Positions 36,377-45,316 of a stretch of 64,000 nt of DNA are shown piece by piece. Within the stretch, counting starts at the first letter, position 1, and every line of letters begins with the position of its first letter. Below the pieces are notes generated by a model. The model ran no database searches. It was given only the letters and a program-made list of their open reading frames with translations, and was not told the origin of the DNA. This stretch comes from Notoacmeibacter marinus (GTDB lineage Bacteria; Pseudomonadota; Alphaproteobacteria; Rhizobiales; Rhizobiaceae): NCBI RefSeq assembly GCF_002238045.1, contig NZ_NBYO01000003.1, positions 1 through 64,000 of the forward strand, written 5' to 3'. The position numbers and the translations under genes were made by a program.

Positions 36377-37890
36377 TCGCCCCTCGGAAAGCGCTGTGCT
36401 TCTTCCAGAATGTTCAGATCCATATGATTGCGCATGTAGCGTTCCGAAGCCTTCTGCAGCGGTTGAAAGTCCCAAGGATAGTAAGCGCCGTTGCGCAGTG
36501 CCGGATCGACTACGTGACGGCGCGCCTGGCTTTCGCGCACGGCCCCATCGAAGCGATCCATGTCCCAATAGTCGCGAACCATCGCCGCAAACTCGCCAGC
36601 GATTGCCGCATGAGCGGGTTCGGCCGCGAGATTGGTCCGTTCATGCGGATCGGCATGAAGATCGAAAAGCTGCGGCGGATCGATTTCGCAATGGATGTAT
36701 TTCCATTGACCCTTCCGCAGCGCCACCATGGGCGCGTAGGAGCCTTCGGCGGCGTATTCCACTCGCACCGGCGCTGAACGCTGCTGCCCGTTCGCAAGCG
36801 GAACCAGCGATTCGCCATCCGTCCACGGCATGATTTCGGCGAGATCGATGCCTGCAAGTTCGCCGAGCGTCGGCGTCACGTCCATCGTGCTGACGGGCGT
36901 TTCGATGCATCCCGCGGGCATGGAAGGCGTCGCGATCATCAGCGGCACGCGCGCCGAGCCTTCGCGAAAGCTCATCTTGAACCAGAGGCCATGCTCACCA
37001 AGCATGTCGCCATGGTCGGACAGGAAGACGATGTCGGTTGTTTCGGTCTGCCGGGTTGCGTCCAACACTTCGAGAATCTCGCCGATCTTGTCATCGATAT
37101 AGGAAATGTTGGCGAAATAGGCGCGGCGCGAACGGCGAATGTCGTCCTCCGAAATATCGAAGGCGCGGAAGTCGCTCGCCTCCAATAGGCGCTGGGAATG
37201 CGGATCGTGCTCGTCGTAGGGCAGGGCGGGCGTCGTCGGTAGAAGGTGTTCGCTATCCTCGTAGAGATCCCAGTATCTCCGCCGTGCGACATAGGGATCG
37301 TGCGGGTGGGTAAAGCTGACCGTCAGCATCCATGGCCGGGCGTCGTGGCCGCGGCCGAGATCGTAGAGCTTACGGGTCGCGTGATAGGCCACTTCGTCGT
37401 CATATTCGAGCTGGTTGGTGATTTCGGCCGTGCCAGCATTCGTGACAGATCCGAGATTGTGATACCACCAGTCGATGCGCTCGCCCGGCCTTCGATAGTC
37501 CGGCGTCCATCCGAAATCGGCCGGATAAACGTCGGTCGTCAGCCGCTCTTCGAAGCCGTGCAGCTGATCAGCGCCGACGAAATGCATCTTGCCGCTCAGC
37601 GTCGTCTGATAGCCGGCGCGCCGCAGATGGTGGGCGTATGTCGGAATATCGGAGGCAAATTCGGCGGCGTTATCGTAAACGCGTGTGCGGCTCGGCAATT
37701 GTCCGGCCATGAAGCTGGCACGACCCGGCGCACAGAGAGGCGAGCCGGTATAGGCGTTGGCGAAACGGGTCGAACGCGCGGCAAGGGTTTTCAGATTGGG
37801 CGCATGCAGCCAATCGGCAGGACCGTCCGGAAAGAGCGTGCCATTCAATTGGTCGACCATGAGTATCAAAATATTACGTCGCGGTTTCAA
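36373..37890 (-). CDS. betC: Choline sulfatase
   Basis: A 505-residue type I sulfatase with the formylglycine motif [14 protein letters not shown] (Cys53), metal-binding [10 protein letters not shown] at the N-terminus and [15 protein letters not shown]. The C-terminus carries the choline-sulfatase-type tail. It hydrolyses choline-O-sulfate to choline and sulfate. The start is taken as TTG at 37890, because it overlaps the betI stop as TTGA and has AGAGAGG seven bases upstream; the ATG upstream at 37914 lies within betI. Confidence 0.93.
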   Translation of the reverse strand: MKPRRNILILMVDQLNGTLFPDGPADWLHAPNLKTLAARSTRFANAYTGSPLCAPGRASFMAGQLPSRTRVYDNAAEFASDIPTYAHHLRRAGYQTTLSGKMHFVGADQLHGFEERLTTDVYPADFGWTPDYRRPGERIDWWYHNLGSVTNAGTAEITNQLEYDDEVAYHATRKLYDLGRGHDARPWMLTVSFTHPHDPYVARRRYWDLYEDSEHLLPTTPALPYDEHDPHSQRLLEASDFRAFDISEDDIRRSRRAYFANISYIDDKIGEILEVLDATRQTETTDIVFLSDHGDMLGEHGLWFKMSFREGSARVPLMIATPSMPAGCIETPVSTMDVTPTLGELAGIDLAEIMPWTDGESLVPLANGQQRSAPVRVEYAAEGSYAPMVALRKGQWKYIHCEIDPPQLFDLHADPHERTNLAAEPAHAAIAGEFAAMVRDYWDMDRFDGAVRESQARRHVVDPALRNGAYYPWDFQPLQKASERYMRNHMDLNILEEAQRFPRGE

Positions 37891-38477
37891 TGTTCGGCCT
37901 CTCTGAAAAGCCAAAGGTCGAGATAATCCTCGACCAGTGCGTGAACGTCAGCGCGAGGCGGGGCGATGTCCTGCAGCGCATGGCGGATGTAGAAGCCGTC
38001 AATCATGGAAGCGAGGCCTTGGGCGACTTTCTCGGCGGTTTCGTCTTCGAACAATTTGCGAAGGTCGAACAGCAGGTTGGAATGCAGGCGACGGGCATAG
38101 ACGCGCAGCAGCCTGCTGGTCTCTTCAGAGTGCAGCGATTTGACGTAGAAGCTCAGCCAGGCCGACACCACGTCCCGGTCGAACTGCCGCCGCTCCAGGC
38201 TGGCGGCGATGATCGCGCGAATGCGTTCTTCGGGGGTTCGGGCATGCCGGAGCCGCTGGCTCACGCTCTCTTTGAAAATCACCAGAATGTGGCGCATGGC
38301 CGCCAGAAAGATCTGCTCCTTTGAGCCGAAATAATGATGCGCCAGGGCTGGCGAAATGCCAGCGCGCCGGGCGATCTGGCTCACGGGAACATTCAGGCTT
38401 CCCGCTTCGCCGATCTCGATGATCGTGGCCTCGATCATCGCTTCGCGGCGGATCTTTTCCATTCCCAATTTAGGCAA
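37887..38477 (-). CDS. betI: BetI, TetR-family choline-responsive repressor
   Basis: A 196-residue TetR regulator whose N-terminus (LPKLGMEKIRREAMIEATI) matches BetI, with HTH SQIARRAGISPALAHHYFGS. It represses bet genes and is relieved by choline. The start is a TTG at 38477 with GGGGG upstream, which gives the family N-terminus; a longer frame starting at 38567 would translate through the operator. It is divergent from choX across a perfect palindrome. Confidence 0.93.
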   Translation of the reverse strand: MPKLGMEKIRREAMIEATIIEIGEAGSLNVPVSQIARRAGISPALAHHYFGSKEQIFLAAMRHILVIFKESVSQRLRHARTPEERIRAIIAASLERRQFDRDVVSAWLSFYVKSLHSEETSRLLRVYARRLHSNLLFDLRKLFEDETAEKVAQGLASMIDGFYIRHALQDIAPPRADVHALVEDYLDLWLFREAEH

Positions 38478-38526
38478 TTTGGGCTTACCCCCGGACCAGA
38501 CCTTTACATCGTATCGTTTGTCCTTT

Positions 38527-38546
38527 TTGATTGAGCGCTCAATCAA
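38527..38546. promoter_or_regulatory. BetI operator in the betI-choX divergent region
   Basis: The perfect 20-bp palindrome TTGATTGAGCGCTCAATCAA lies 50 bases from the betI start and 36 from choX. It closely resembles known BetI boxes and is placed to control both directions. Confidence 0.85.
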
Positions 38547-38581
38547 TAAAAAGTCAACCTCGACCATCCGAAGGAGAGACT

Positions 38582-39505
38582 ATGAAACGATTTTCCCTTG
38601 CCATGACGGGCGCCCTTGCATTGTCACTCGCTTCCAGCGCCGCCTACGCAGCCTGTGATGAAGTGGTGATGTCGGATGTCGGCTGGACCGACATTACGAC
38701 GACGACCTCCACGGTGAAGCAGGTGCTGCAGGCGCTTGGCTATGAGGTGGATGTAAAGGTTCTATCCGTACCGGTGACCTTCGCCTCACTCGAGAAGGAC
38801 GATGTCGACGTGTTCCTCGGCAACTGGATGCCGGCGCAGACCGGCGCGATCGGTCCATATCTGGAAAGCGGCGAAATCGAAGATGTCGCGGTCAATCTGG
38901 AAGGCACGAAATACACGCTGGCCGTGCCGACCTATACCTACGAGAAGGGCCTGAAGAGTTTTGCGGATATCGCAAAGTTCCAGGATGAACTCGAAGGCAA
39001 GATCTACGGGATCGAACCGGGCAATGAGGGCAATGATTACCTTGTCGGGCTGACCGAGGAGAACAAGATGGGCCTCGGCGATTTCGAGGTCGTCGAAAGT
39101 TCGGAGCAGGGCATGTTGGCCCAAGTCGGCCGCGCCGTGAAGGCTGAGAAGGATGTCGTGTTCCTCGGCTGGGAGCCGCACCCGATGAACGCCAATTACG
39201 ATTTGAAATATCTGACCGGCGGCGAGGACTTCTTCGGCGGCGAGGGTGTGGTCCACACGGTGACGCGCAAGGGCTATGTCGAGGAATGCCCGAATGTCGG
39301 CCAGTTGCTGAAGAACGTGAAGTTCTCGCTCGAAATGGAAAACGAGATCATGGGCCGTATTCTCGACGAAGGCGTCGAGGCCGACAAGGCGACGCTGGAG
39401 TGGATGCAGGCCAACCCGGAGACCGTTCTAGGCTGGCTCGAGGGCATCGAGACTCGCGATGGCAAGGATGGAACCGAAGCCGTCAAAGCCGAGCTAAAGC
39501 TCTAA
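38582..39505 (+). CDS. choX: ChoX, choline-binding periplasmic protein
   Basis: A 307-residue substrate-binding protein with a signal peptide (KRFSLAMTGALALSLASSAAYA). Aromatic-box residues of ChoX are present: SDVGWTD, LGNWMPAQ, PTYTYEKG and LGWEPHPMN. It delivers choline to ChoWV. GAAGGAGAGACT precedes the ATG. The perfect palindrome upstream suggests control by BetI. Confidence 0.92.
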   Translation: MKRFSLAMTGALALSLASSAAYAACDEVVMSDVGWTDITTTTSTVKQVLQALGYEVDVKVLSVPVTFASLEKDDVDVFLGNWMPAQTGAIGPYLESGEIEDVAVNLEGTKYTLAVPTYTYEKGLKSFADIAKFQDELEGKIYGIEPGNEGNDYLVGLTEENKMGLGDFEVVESSEQGMLAQVGRAVKAEKDVVFLGWEPHPMNANYDLKYLTGGEDFFGGEGVVHTVTRKGYVEECPNVGQLLKNVKFSLEMENEIMGRILDEGVEADKATLEWMQANPETVLGWLEGIETRDGKDGTEAVKAELKL

Positions 39506-39514
39506 GATATCAAT

Positions 39515-39543
39515 CGGCCCGCCTTCCAGCGGGCCGGTTTTCT
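39515..39543 (+). terminator. Intercistronic hairpin with T-tract between choX and choW
   Basis: An 8-bp stem (CGGCCCGC / GCGGGCCG, 6-base loop) followed by TTTTCTT. Since choW follows at once, it is likely a partial terminator or 3' stabiliser that gives excess ChoX over the membrane subunits. Confidence 0.7.
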
Positions 39544-39556
39544 TGGAGGGACCTCC

Positions 39557-40390
39557 GTGGACTGGCTTACCGACCATAAAATTCCGATCGGCGCATGGGC
39601 GCGCGATTTCATCGACTGGCTGACCGACAATTTCTCGCCGATTCTGGACACACTTGCAGAGGGCGCGGAAGGGTTGATCGAGGGATTGTTGTGGGTGCTC
39701 CAAACCCCGCATCCTTTGATCATCATCGGGGCTTTCGTTGCGCTGACCTGGTGGCTGCAACGGCGCTGGACGACCTGTCTCCTCATCTTTCTCGGCTTCC
39801 TCTTCATCTATAATCAGGGCTATTGGGAAACGATGACGGAGAGCCTGACGCTCGTCGTCTCCTCCTGCATCGTCTGCATGGTTATCGGCGTGCCCATTGG
39901 GATCGCTGCCGCTCATCGACCGAAACTCTACCGGGTCATCCAGCCGGTACTCGATTTGATGCAGACGCTGCCAACCTTCGTCTACCTCATTCCGGCGATT
40001 GTCTTTTTCGGAATCGGCATGGTGCCGGGACTGATCGCCACGGTGATCTTCGTCCTGCCGGCACCGATCCGCCTGACCTATCTAGGCGTGTCTTCCACGC
40101 CCAAGCCCCTGCTGGAAGCCGCCGACGCCTTTGGCGGCACGGCTAGCCAAAAGCTCTGGAAGGTCGAACTGCCATACGCGCTGCCGCAGATCATGGCCGG
40201 GCTGAATCAGACCATCATGCTGTCACTGTCCATGGTTGTGGTCGCCGCTTTGGTGGGCGCCAACGGGCTCGGCGTGCCGGTCGTCCGCGCTCTCAATCAG
40301 GTCAACACCGCATTGGGCTTCGAAAGCGGACTCGTGATCGTTGTCGTTGCGATCATCCTGGACCGAATGCTCCGTCTCAAACAGAACTAG
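39557..40390 (+). CDS. choW: ChoW, choline ABC transporter permease
   Basis: A 277-residue membrane permease of the ProW/OpuAB type, with about six helices and the EAA-loop region (LLEAADAFGGTASQKLWKVEL). It starts at GTG with GGAGGGACCTCC upstream. Confidence 0.9.
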   Translation: MDWLTDHKIPIGAWARDFIDWLTDNFSPILDTLAEGAEGLIEGLLWVLQTPHPLIIIGAFVALTWWLQRRWTTCLLIFLGFLFIYNQGYWETMTESLTLVVSSCIVCMVIGVPIGIAAAHRPKLYRVIQPVLDLMQTLPTFVYLIPAIVFFGIGMVPGLIATVIFVLPAPIRLTYLGVSSTPKPLLEAADAFGGTASQKLWKVELPYALPQIMAGLNQTIMLSLSMVVVAALVGANGLGVPVVRALNQVNTALGFESGLVIVVVAIILDRMLRLKQN

Positions 40391-40396
40391 GACATC

Positions 40397-41440
40397 ATGG
40401 AAAAGACAGTCGTCTTCGACAATGTGAGCATCGTTTTCGGTGATCAGCCGGAGAAGGCCCTGCCTCTCATGGACAAGGGCATGAGCCGGGCCGATATCCG
40501 GCAGCAGACGGACCAGGTGCTCGGCGTGCACGATTGTTCGCTTTCCGTCGCCGAGGGCGAGATCCTGGTGCTGATGGGACTCTCCGGATCGGGCAAATCG
40601 ACGCTCCTTCGGGCCGTCAACGGGCTCAATCCGGTGGTTCGGGGTTCGGTCCGGGTGACGACCGCTGGCGAAACGCTCGATCCCAACGATTGTACCAAGA
40701 AGGAACTGCTACGCCTGCGCCGCGAAGGCGTTGCGATGGTGTTTCAGCAATTCGGCCTTCTGCCATGGCGCAATGTGCTGGACAATGTCGCGCTTGGCCT
40801 GGAGTTCAGCGGGCTGAGCCGCAAGGAACGCGAAGAAAGAGCCCGTAACCAGCTCGAACTCGTCGGTCTTTCCGACTGGGCAGAGTATCAGGTGGCCGAA
40901 TTGTCCGGCGGCATGCAGCAAAGGGTTGGCCTGGCACGCGCCTTTGCGACCGAGGCTCCGATCCTGTTGATGGACGAGCCGTTCTCCGCGCTCGACCCGC
41001 TCATCCGCAACCGGCTGCAGGACGAGCTACTCGAACTTCAGGACCGGCTCAAGCGAACCATTGTCTTCGTCAGCCACGATCTGGACGAAGCCTTCAAGCT
41101 CGGCAACAATATCGCCATCATGGAAGGCGGGCGGATCGTCCAGAGCGGCAATCACCAAGACATCATCGCCAATCCCGTCAATGAATATGTCGAGGATTTC
41201 GTGGCGCATATGAACCCATTGACGGTTTTGCGCGCATGTGACGTGATGTCGGGTACGGTCGACGGTTCGAACGATGCGTCCGTGCCGCGTGAAACGCCCG
41301 TCGGCGCCATCATCAACAGGCTGGCCGATGGCGCCGAACGAATACAGGTCGTCGACGAGAAGGGTCAGGCGGTCGGATCGATCGGGCAGGGAGAGATCGT
41401 GGCGGCCCTTCGTTCGAACATATCCGGGCATGCGCCATAG
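40397..41440 (+). CDS. choV: ChoV, choline ABC transporter ATPase
   Basis: A 347-residue ATPase of the ProV type: Walker A GLSGSGKST, Q-loop FQQFGLLPW, signature LSGGMQQRVGLARAF, Walker B LLMDEPFSALD. A C-terminal CBS-like segment (GAIINRLADGAERIQVVDEKG) is a regulatory module in this family. It follows choW by six bases. Confidence 0.93.
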   Translation: MEKTVVFDNVSIVFGDQPEKALPLMDKGMSRADIRQQTDQVLGVHDCSLSVAEGEILVLMGLSGSGKSTLLRAVNGLNPVVRGSVRVTTAGETLDPNDCTKKELLRLRREGVAMVFQQFGLLPWRNVLDNVALGLEFSGLSRKEREERARNQLELVGLSDWAEYQVAELSGGMQQRVGLARAFATEAPILLMDEPFSALDPLIRNRLQDELLELQDRLKRTIVFVSHDLDEAFKLGNNIAIMEGGRIVQSGNHQDIIANPVNEYVEDFVAHMNPLTVLRACDVMSGTVDGSNDASVPRETPVGAIINRLADGAERIQVVDEKGQAVGSIGQGEIVAALRSNISGHAP

Positions 41441-41454
41441 CAGGGAGCCGAGCG

Positions 41455-42468
41455 ATGAACGGAAAGGCGGCGATTTCGACAAAGGCCAGTCGCACCTCCA
41501 ATCTGCGCATAGGCTTTCTTCTGGCGGACGGGTTCACACTCTCCGCGCTGTCGCTTTTCATCGACGCGCTCCGCCTGGCTGGCGATGAGGGCGATCGCTC
41601 GCGCCAGGTCCGTTGCGAATGGCGTATCTTGTCATCCCGGCCCGATCCCATACGGTCCAGCGCAGGCCTGACGATCGAGCCGACGGCGTCGCTGATCGAT
41701 CCGACATCCTTCGATTATATCGTCGTGGTGGGCGGGCTCCTTCACATCAAGGAGCAGATGAGCCGGGCAGGGCTCTCCTATCTTCAGGAATGTGCCGAAG
41801 CAGGCGTGCCTGTTGTCGGCGTCTGCACCGGCTCCTTCATTCTGGCCCGTGCCGGGCTGATGGCGGGTCGGCGCAGCTGCGTCAGCTGGTTTCACTGCGA
41901 TGATTTCGCAGCCGAGTTTCCCGACCACGATGTCGACGCAGATCGCCTCTTCATCGACGATGGTGACCGGATAACCTGTGCCGGCGGCGGGGGAGTTGCC
42001 GACCTCGCCGCCCATCTGATCCGCCGCCATCTCGACGCTACAGCGGCGCAGAAGAGCATGCATATTCTCCAGCTCCAGTCGGCGCGCCTGGGCAGCGATG
42101 CGCAACCGCATTCCATGCCGGCGATCAGCGATGACAGCCGCGTGCGCCGCGCCATCCTTCTGATGGAACAAAGCGTATCGCGGCCGATGACGGTCGATGC
42201 CATCGCCCTGCGGCTCAAAATCTCGAGCCGGCAACTCGAGCGGCTCTTTCGCCGGGCAACGGGCGCAAGCCCAGCTTCCATCTACCGACAGATCCGCCTT
42301 CGCCACGCGCGGCAACTTCTTCTGCTCACGGAAAAGAGCGTGACGGATATCGCCGTGGAAACGGGGTTTTGCGATGCGGGGCATTTCGCGCGGCAGTTCC
42401 GTGCCTTTTTTGGTGAGGCGCCCCGCCGCGCCCGGGCCGCCCGCGACGATGCTGCGTCCGCCGCCTGA
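41455..42468 (+). CDS. gbdR: GbdR-like regulator (DJ-1/GATase1-AraC)
   Basis: A 337-residue protein with an N-terminal GATase1-like domain (VVGVCTGSFILARAGL) and a C-terminal AraC HTH pair (TVDAIALRLKISSRQLERLF; SVTDIAVETGFCDAGHFAR). GbdR activates betaine and dimethylglycine catabolism in Pseudomonas in response to those solutes. It lies between choXWV and gbcA, which supports the call. GGGAG precedes the ATG. Confidence 0.83.
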   Translation: MNGKAAISTKASRTSNLRIGFLLADGFTLSALSLFIDALRLAGDEGDRSRQVRCEWRILSSRPDPIRSSAGLTIEPTASLIDPTSFDYIVVVGGLLHIKEQMSRAGLSYLQECAEAGVPVVGVCTGSFILARAGLMAGRRSCVSWFHCDDFAAEFPDHDVDADRLFIDDGDRITCAGGGGVADLAAHLIRRHLDATAAQKSMHILQLQSARLGSDAQPHSMPAISDDSRVRRAILLMEQSVSRPMTVDAIALRLKISSRQLERLFRRATGASPASIYRQIRLRHARQLLLLTEKSVTDIAVETGFCDAGHFARQFRAFFGEAPRRARAARDDAASAA

Positions 42469-42914
42469 CAAGCGTATATAGAACAGGAACAATTCCGACG
42501 CCGCCATCCGCCTCGCTTCGCCAGGGAGGCGAACGTATCTACCGACTTCTTCTTGGATTCAAAGGCTTGCTGCTCGATTTCCATGCAGATTGTTCAAATA
42601 TCCGGCGATGTCGGTTTTGTCCTGAAATCCGTCGCTGCGAAGCAAGCGGCACTGTCGAATCGAAGGCATCATCAATCCTGTAAATTGCCGATCTTCTCCC
42701 TGATAGGAGGCTGCTATGGTGGCTTGGATGCCCGTGGTGGAAGCGAGGGGCCATACCGTCATTCCTGACATGGCAGTGCTCCTCGGCCTGCTATTATCTT
42801 ATCAGGACCGGACTTCTCCAACGGCCATTGATCGCCGCAGTCGTTGCACGGGCAGTGCGGATCGAAGGCAATGCCACCACATCGCCGAAACAACCGGCTC
42901 CTGCGAGGTCCGCC
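42469..42914. other. 446-base intergenic region upstream of gbcA
   Basis: This is the longest gene-poor stretch of the window. It probably holds the gbcA promoter and GbdR binding sites, but no consensus was recognised. A 6-bp stem (CGCCTC / GAGGCG, about 42507-42530) follows gbdR without a T-tract. A small reading frame at 42716 is listed separately. Confidence 0.6.
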
Positions 42915-42922
42915 ATGGTTGA
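42716..42922 (+). CDS. Candidate 68-codon leader reading frame upstream of gbcA
   Basis: An ATG preceded by TAGGAGGCTGCT, an excellent ribosome binding site, opens a 68-codon frame ending eight bases inside gbcA. The product has a hydrophobic stretch (DMAVLLGLLLSY) and no family resemblance. The overlap would couple its translation to gbcA. It may be a chance frame in a GC-rich spacer; it was kept because of the ribosome binding site. Confidence 0.25.
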   Translation: MVAWMPVVEARGHTVIPDMAVLLGLLLSYQDRTSPTAIDRRSRCTGSADRRQCHHIAETTGSCEVRHG

Positions 42923-44174
42923 CGTGATGTCCCACTTGGTCCGACGACGCAAAGACCACACGCTCGAGGCCCCATTCTACACAGATCCAGACATCTTCGA
43001 TGTCGATATGGATGTTATCTTTGGACGGCACTGGCTGTTCGTCGGCGTAGAGCCGGATGTTGCCGAACCCGGCGACGTCATGGTGGTCGATGTCGGCAAG
43101 AATTCGGTTCTGATCCTACGCGACGACGACGAGGAAGTGCGCGCCTTCCACAATGTTTGCCGGCATCGCGGCGCAAGGCTGGTTCATGAGGAAAAGGGAA
43201 CGGTCGGCAACATCATGTGCCGCTACCATTCCTGGGTCTACAACACCGAGGGCGAACTCATCCATGCCGAGCATATGGGTGAGGATTTCGACAAAAGCTG
43301 CCACGGTCTGAAGCCGGTTCATATCCGGTCACTGGAGGGCCTTCTCTTCATCTGTCTCGCCGACGATCCGCCGGACGATTTCGATGCGATGGCCGAGATC
43401 ATGGGGCCCTATATCTCGCCGCACAATATTCGCGAAACCAAGGTTGCCTACCAGCACGATCTGATCGAGCCGGGCAACTGGAAGCTGACGATGGAGAACA
43501 ATCGCGAGTGCTATCATTGCGGCGCCAATCACCCCGAGCTAACCGTGCCGCTCTTCGCTTACGGTTTCGGTTTCGCGCCCGAGGAACTGAGCGCGGAAGA
43601 GCGCGATCACGCCGACAAATACGCCGCGACGCTCACGGATAATCACAAGGAGTGGGAGGCGATGGGCCTGCCGTCGCGCGAGGTCGACCGCCTCGACGAC
43701 ATGGTAACGGCGTTCCGCGCCGAACGCCTGCCGCTGGCGGGCGCGGGCGAAAGCCATACGATCGACACCCGGCGCGCCTGCCGCAAACTGCTCGGAAACC
43801 TCACCAACGCCAAGGCCGGCGGGCTGCATTTCTGGACGCAGCCCAATTCATGGCACCATTTGCTCGGGGATCATGCCGTCGTCTTTTCGGTTCTGCCGCT
43901 CGACGCGGAGCATTCCCTGCTGCGAACGAAATGGCTGGTTCACAAGGATGCGGTCGAAGGGGTCGATTACGATCTGGACAATTTGATCGGCGTCTGGATG
44001 GCGACGAACCAGCAAGATTCCGATCTGGTCGGCTACTGCCAGCAAGGCGTTCGGAGCGATGGTTATATTCCGGGGCCGTACTCGCCCCATACAGAGATGC
44101 TCGTGGAGAAATTCAGCAACTGGTATGTCGAGCGGATGAAGTCGCATCTGTCCGAATCCCGCAGCGTAGCCTGA
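42915..44174 (+). CDS. gbcA: GbcA, glycine betaine monooxygenase Rieske subunit
   Basis: A 419-residue Rieske non-haem iron oxygenase. Rieske cluster ligands C82, H84, C102, H105 (VCRHRGARL and MCRYHSW); the catalytic iron region is ENNRECYHCGANHPEL. It removes one methyl group from glycine betaine as formaldehyde, giving dimethylglycine. GAGG lies seven bases before the ATG at 42915; an in-frame upstream ATG at 42828 would add an unmatched extension. Its reductase GbcB follows 20 bases downstream. Confidence 0.9.
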   Translation: MVDVMSHLVRRRKDHTLEAPFYTDPDIFDVDMDVIFGRHWLFVGVEPDVAEPGDVMVVDVGKNSVLILRDDDEEVRAFHNVCRHRGARLVHEEKGTVGNIMCRYHSWVYNTEGELIHAEHMGEDFDKSCHGLKPVHIRSLEGLLFICLADDPPDDFDAMAEIMGPYISPHNIRETKVAYQHDLIEPGNWKLTMENNRECYHCGANHPELTVPLFAYGFGFAPEELSAEERDHADKYAATLTDNHKEWEAMGLPSREVDRLDDMVTAFRAERLPLAGAGESHTIDTRRACRKLLGNLTNAKAGGLHFWTQPNSWHHLLGDHAVVFSVLPLDAEHSLLRTKWLVHKDAVEGVDYDLDNLIGVWMATNQQDSDLVGYCQQGVRSDGYIPGPYSPHTEMLVEKFSNWYVERMKSHLSESRSVA

Positions 44175-44194
44175 CGACCGGGAAAGGCGAGACG

Positions 44195-45307
44195 ATGGAA
44201 ATGCCGAACGACCTTCCCTCCGCCAACCCGGTTCCGACCGGTTATTTCCGCTGGGAGCCGGATGAGGACGATGTCCTGATCTGCCGGGCCGTCAGGGAAG
44301 AGACGCACGACGTCAAAAGTTTCATTTTCGCTCCACGCTTCCAACGCCAGTTCGATTTCATTTCCGGCCAGTTCCTGACGCTGGAATTTGAGATTGAGGG
44401 CGAGATCATTCATCGTTGCTACACGATCTCGTCCCCGCCCAGCCGCCCCGACACGGTGACGATCACCGTCAAGCGCGTGCCGGGTGGGCCCGTGTCCAAT
44501 TGGCTGCATGATTACTTCAGACCCGGCATGATGCTGAAGGCGACCGTGCCGATGGGCGATTTTTCGTGGGCGGGTATGCAGGCGCAGAAATATCTCTTTC
44601 TGTCGGGCGGATCCGGCATCACGCCGCTGATGTCGATGACCCGCAGCGCCTACGATCTGGCGCTTGTCGCCGATATCGCATTCGTTCACGCCGCGCGCAG
44701 CCCGGCGGACATCATCTTCCGCGACGAGCTGGAATTCATGAGTCGGCGCAACCGGTCTATCCAGCCGATCTTCACTGTCGAGAACGATGCGCCCGGTCAT
44801 GGGTGGTCCGGCTATCGCGGACGGCTGACACGTTCGATGCTCGATGTCATCTGCCCGGATTTTCTCGAACGCGAAGTGTTCATCTGCGGGCCGCGCCCCT
44901 TCATGGTAGCAGCCAGGACGCTGCTGGAGAAGGCGGGTCTCGACATGGAGCGCTACCACCAGGAAAGCTTCGATTTCGGCGATTTCACCGACCAGGCGCA
45001 GGAAACCATCACCGAGGCGGCAGAAGATCTCGAGTCCGACGTCAAGCGCCACCGTGTCACGTTCACCAAAACCGATCGCGTCGTCTATTGCCCGGAAGAC
45101 ATTACCGTTCTGGAAGCGGCGCGCCGCGCCGGAATGCGCCTGCCATTCTCCTGTGCCAAGGGGCTGTGCGGTACCTGCAAGTCGAAGATCGCATCCGGCA
45201 CGGTCGAAATGGCGCATAGTGGTGGCATAAGGCAGCGCGAGATCGACAAGGGCATGGCGCTACTCTGCTGCTCCAGACCCACCAGCGACCTTGTCGTGGA
45301 ACGGTAG
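44195..45307 (+). CDS. gbcB: GbcB, glycine betaine monooxygenase reductase
   Basis: A 370-residue ferredoxin-NAD(P)H reductase fused to a C-terminal plant-type 2Fe-2S ferredoxin. FAD site RCYTISSPPS, nucleotide site LSGGSGITPLMSM and cluster motif CAKGLCGTCKSK with LCC near the end. It supplies electrons to GbcA. The ATG at 44195 follows GGGAAAGG. Confidence 0.92.
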   Translation: MEMPNDLPSANPVPTGYFRWEPDEDDVLICRAVREETHDVKSFIFAPRFQRQFDFISGQFLTLEFEIEGEIIHRCYTISSPPSRPDTVTITVKRVPGGPVSNWLHDYFRPGMMLKATVPMGDFSWAGMQAQKYLFLSGGSGITPLMSMTRSAYDLALVADIAFVHAARSPADIIFRDELEFMSRRNRSIQPIFTVENDAPGHGWSGYRGRLTRSMLDVICPDFLEREVFICGPRPFMVAARTLLEKAGLDMERYHQESFDFGDFTDQAQETITEAAEDLESDVKRHRVTFTKTDRVVYCPEDITVLEAARRAGMRLPFSCAKGLCGTCKSKIASGTVEMAHSGGIRQREIDKGMALLCCSRPTSDLVVER

Positions 45308-45316
45308 GGCAGCGCG

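Noticed and set aside
38478-38567. A longer BetI starting at 38567
   Set aside because: The extra residues are encoded through the palindromic operator and do not resemble the BetI N-terminus; the TTG at 38477 gives the family start.
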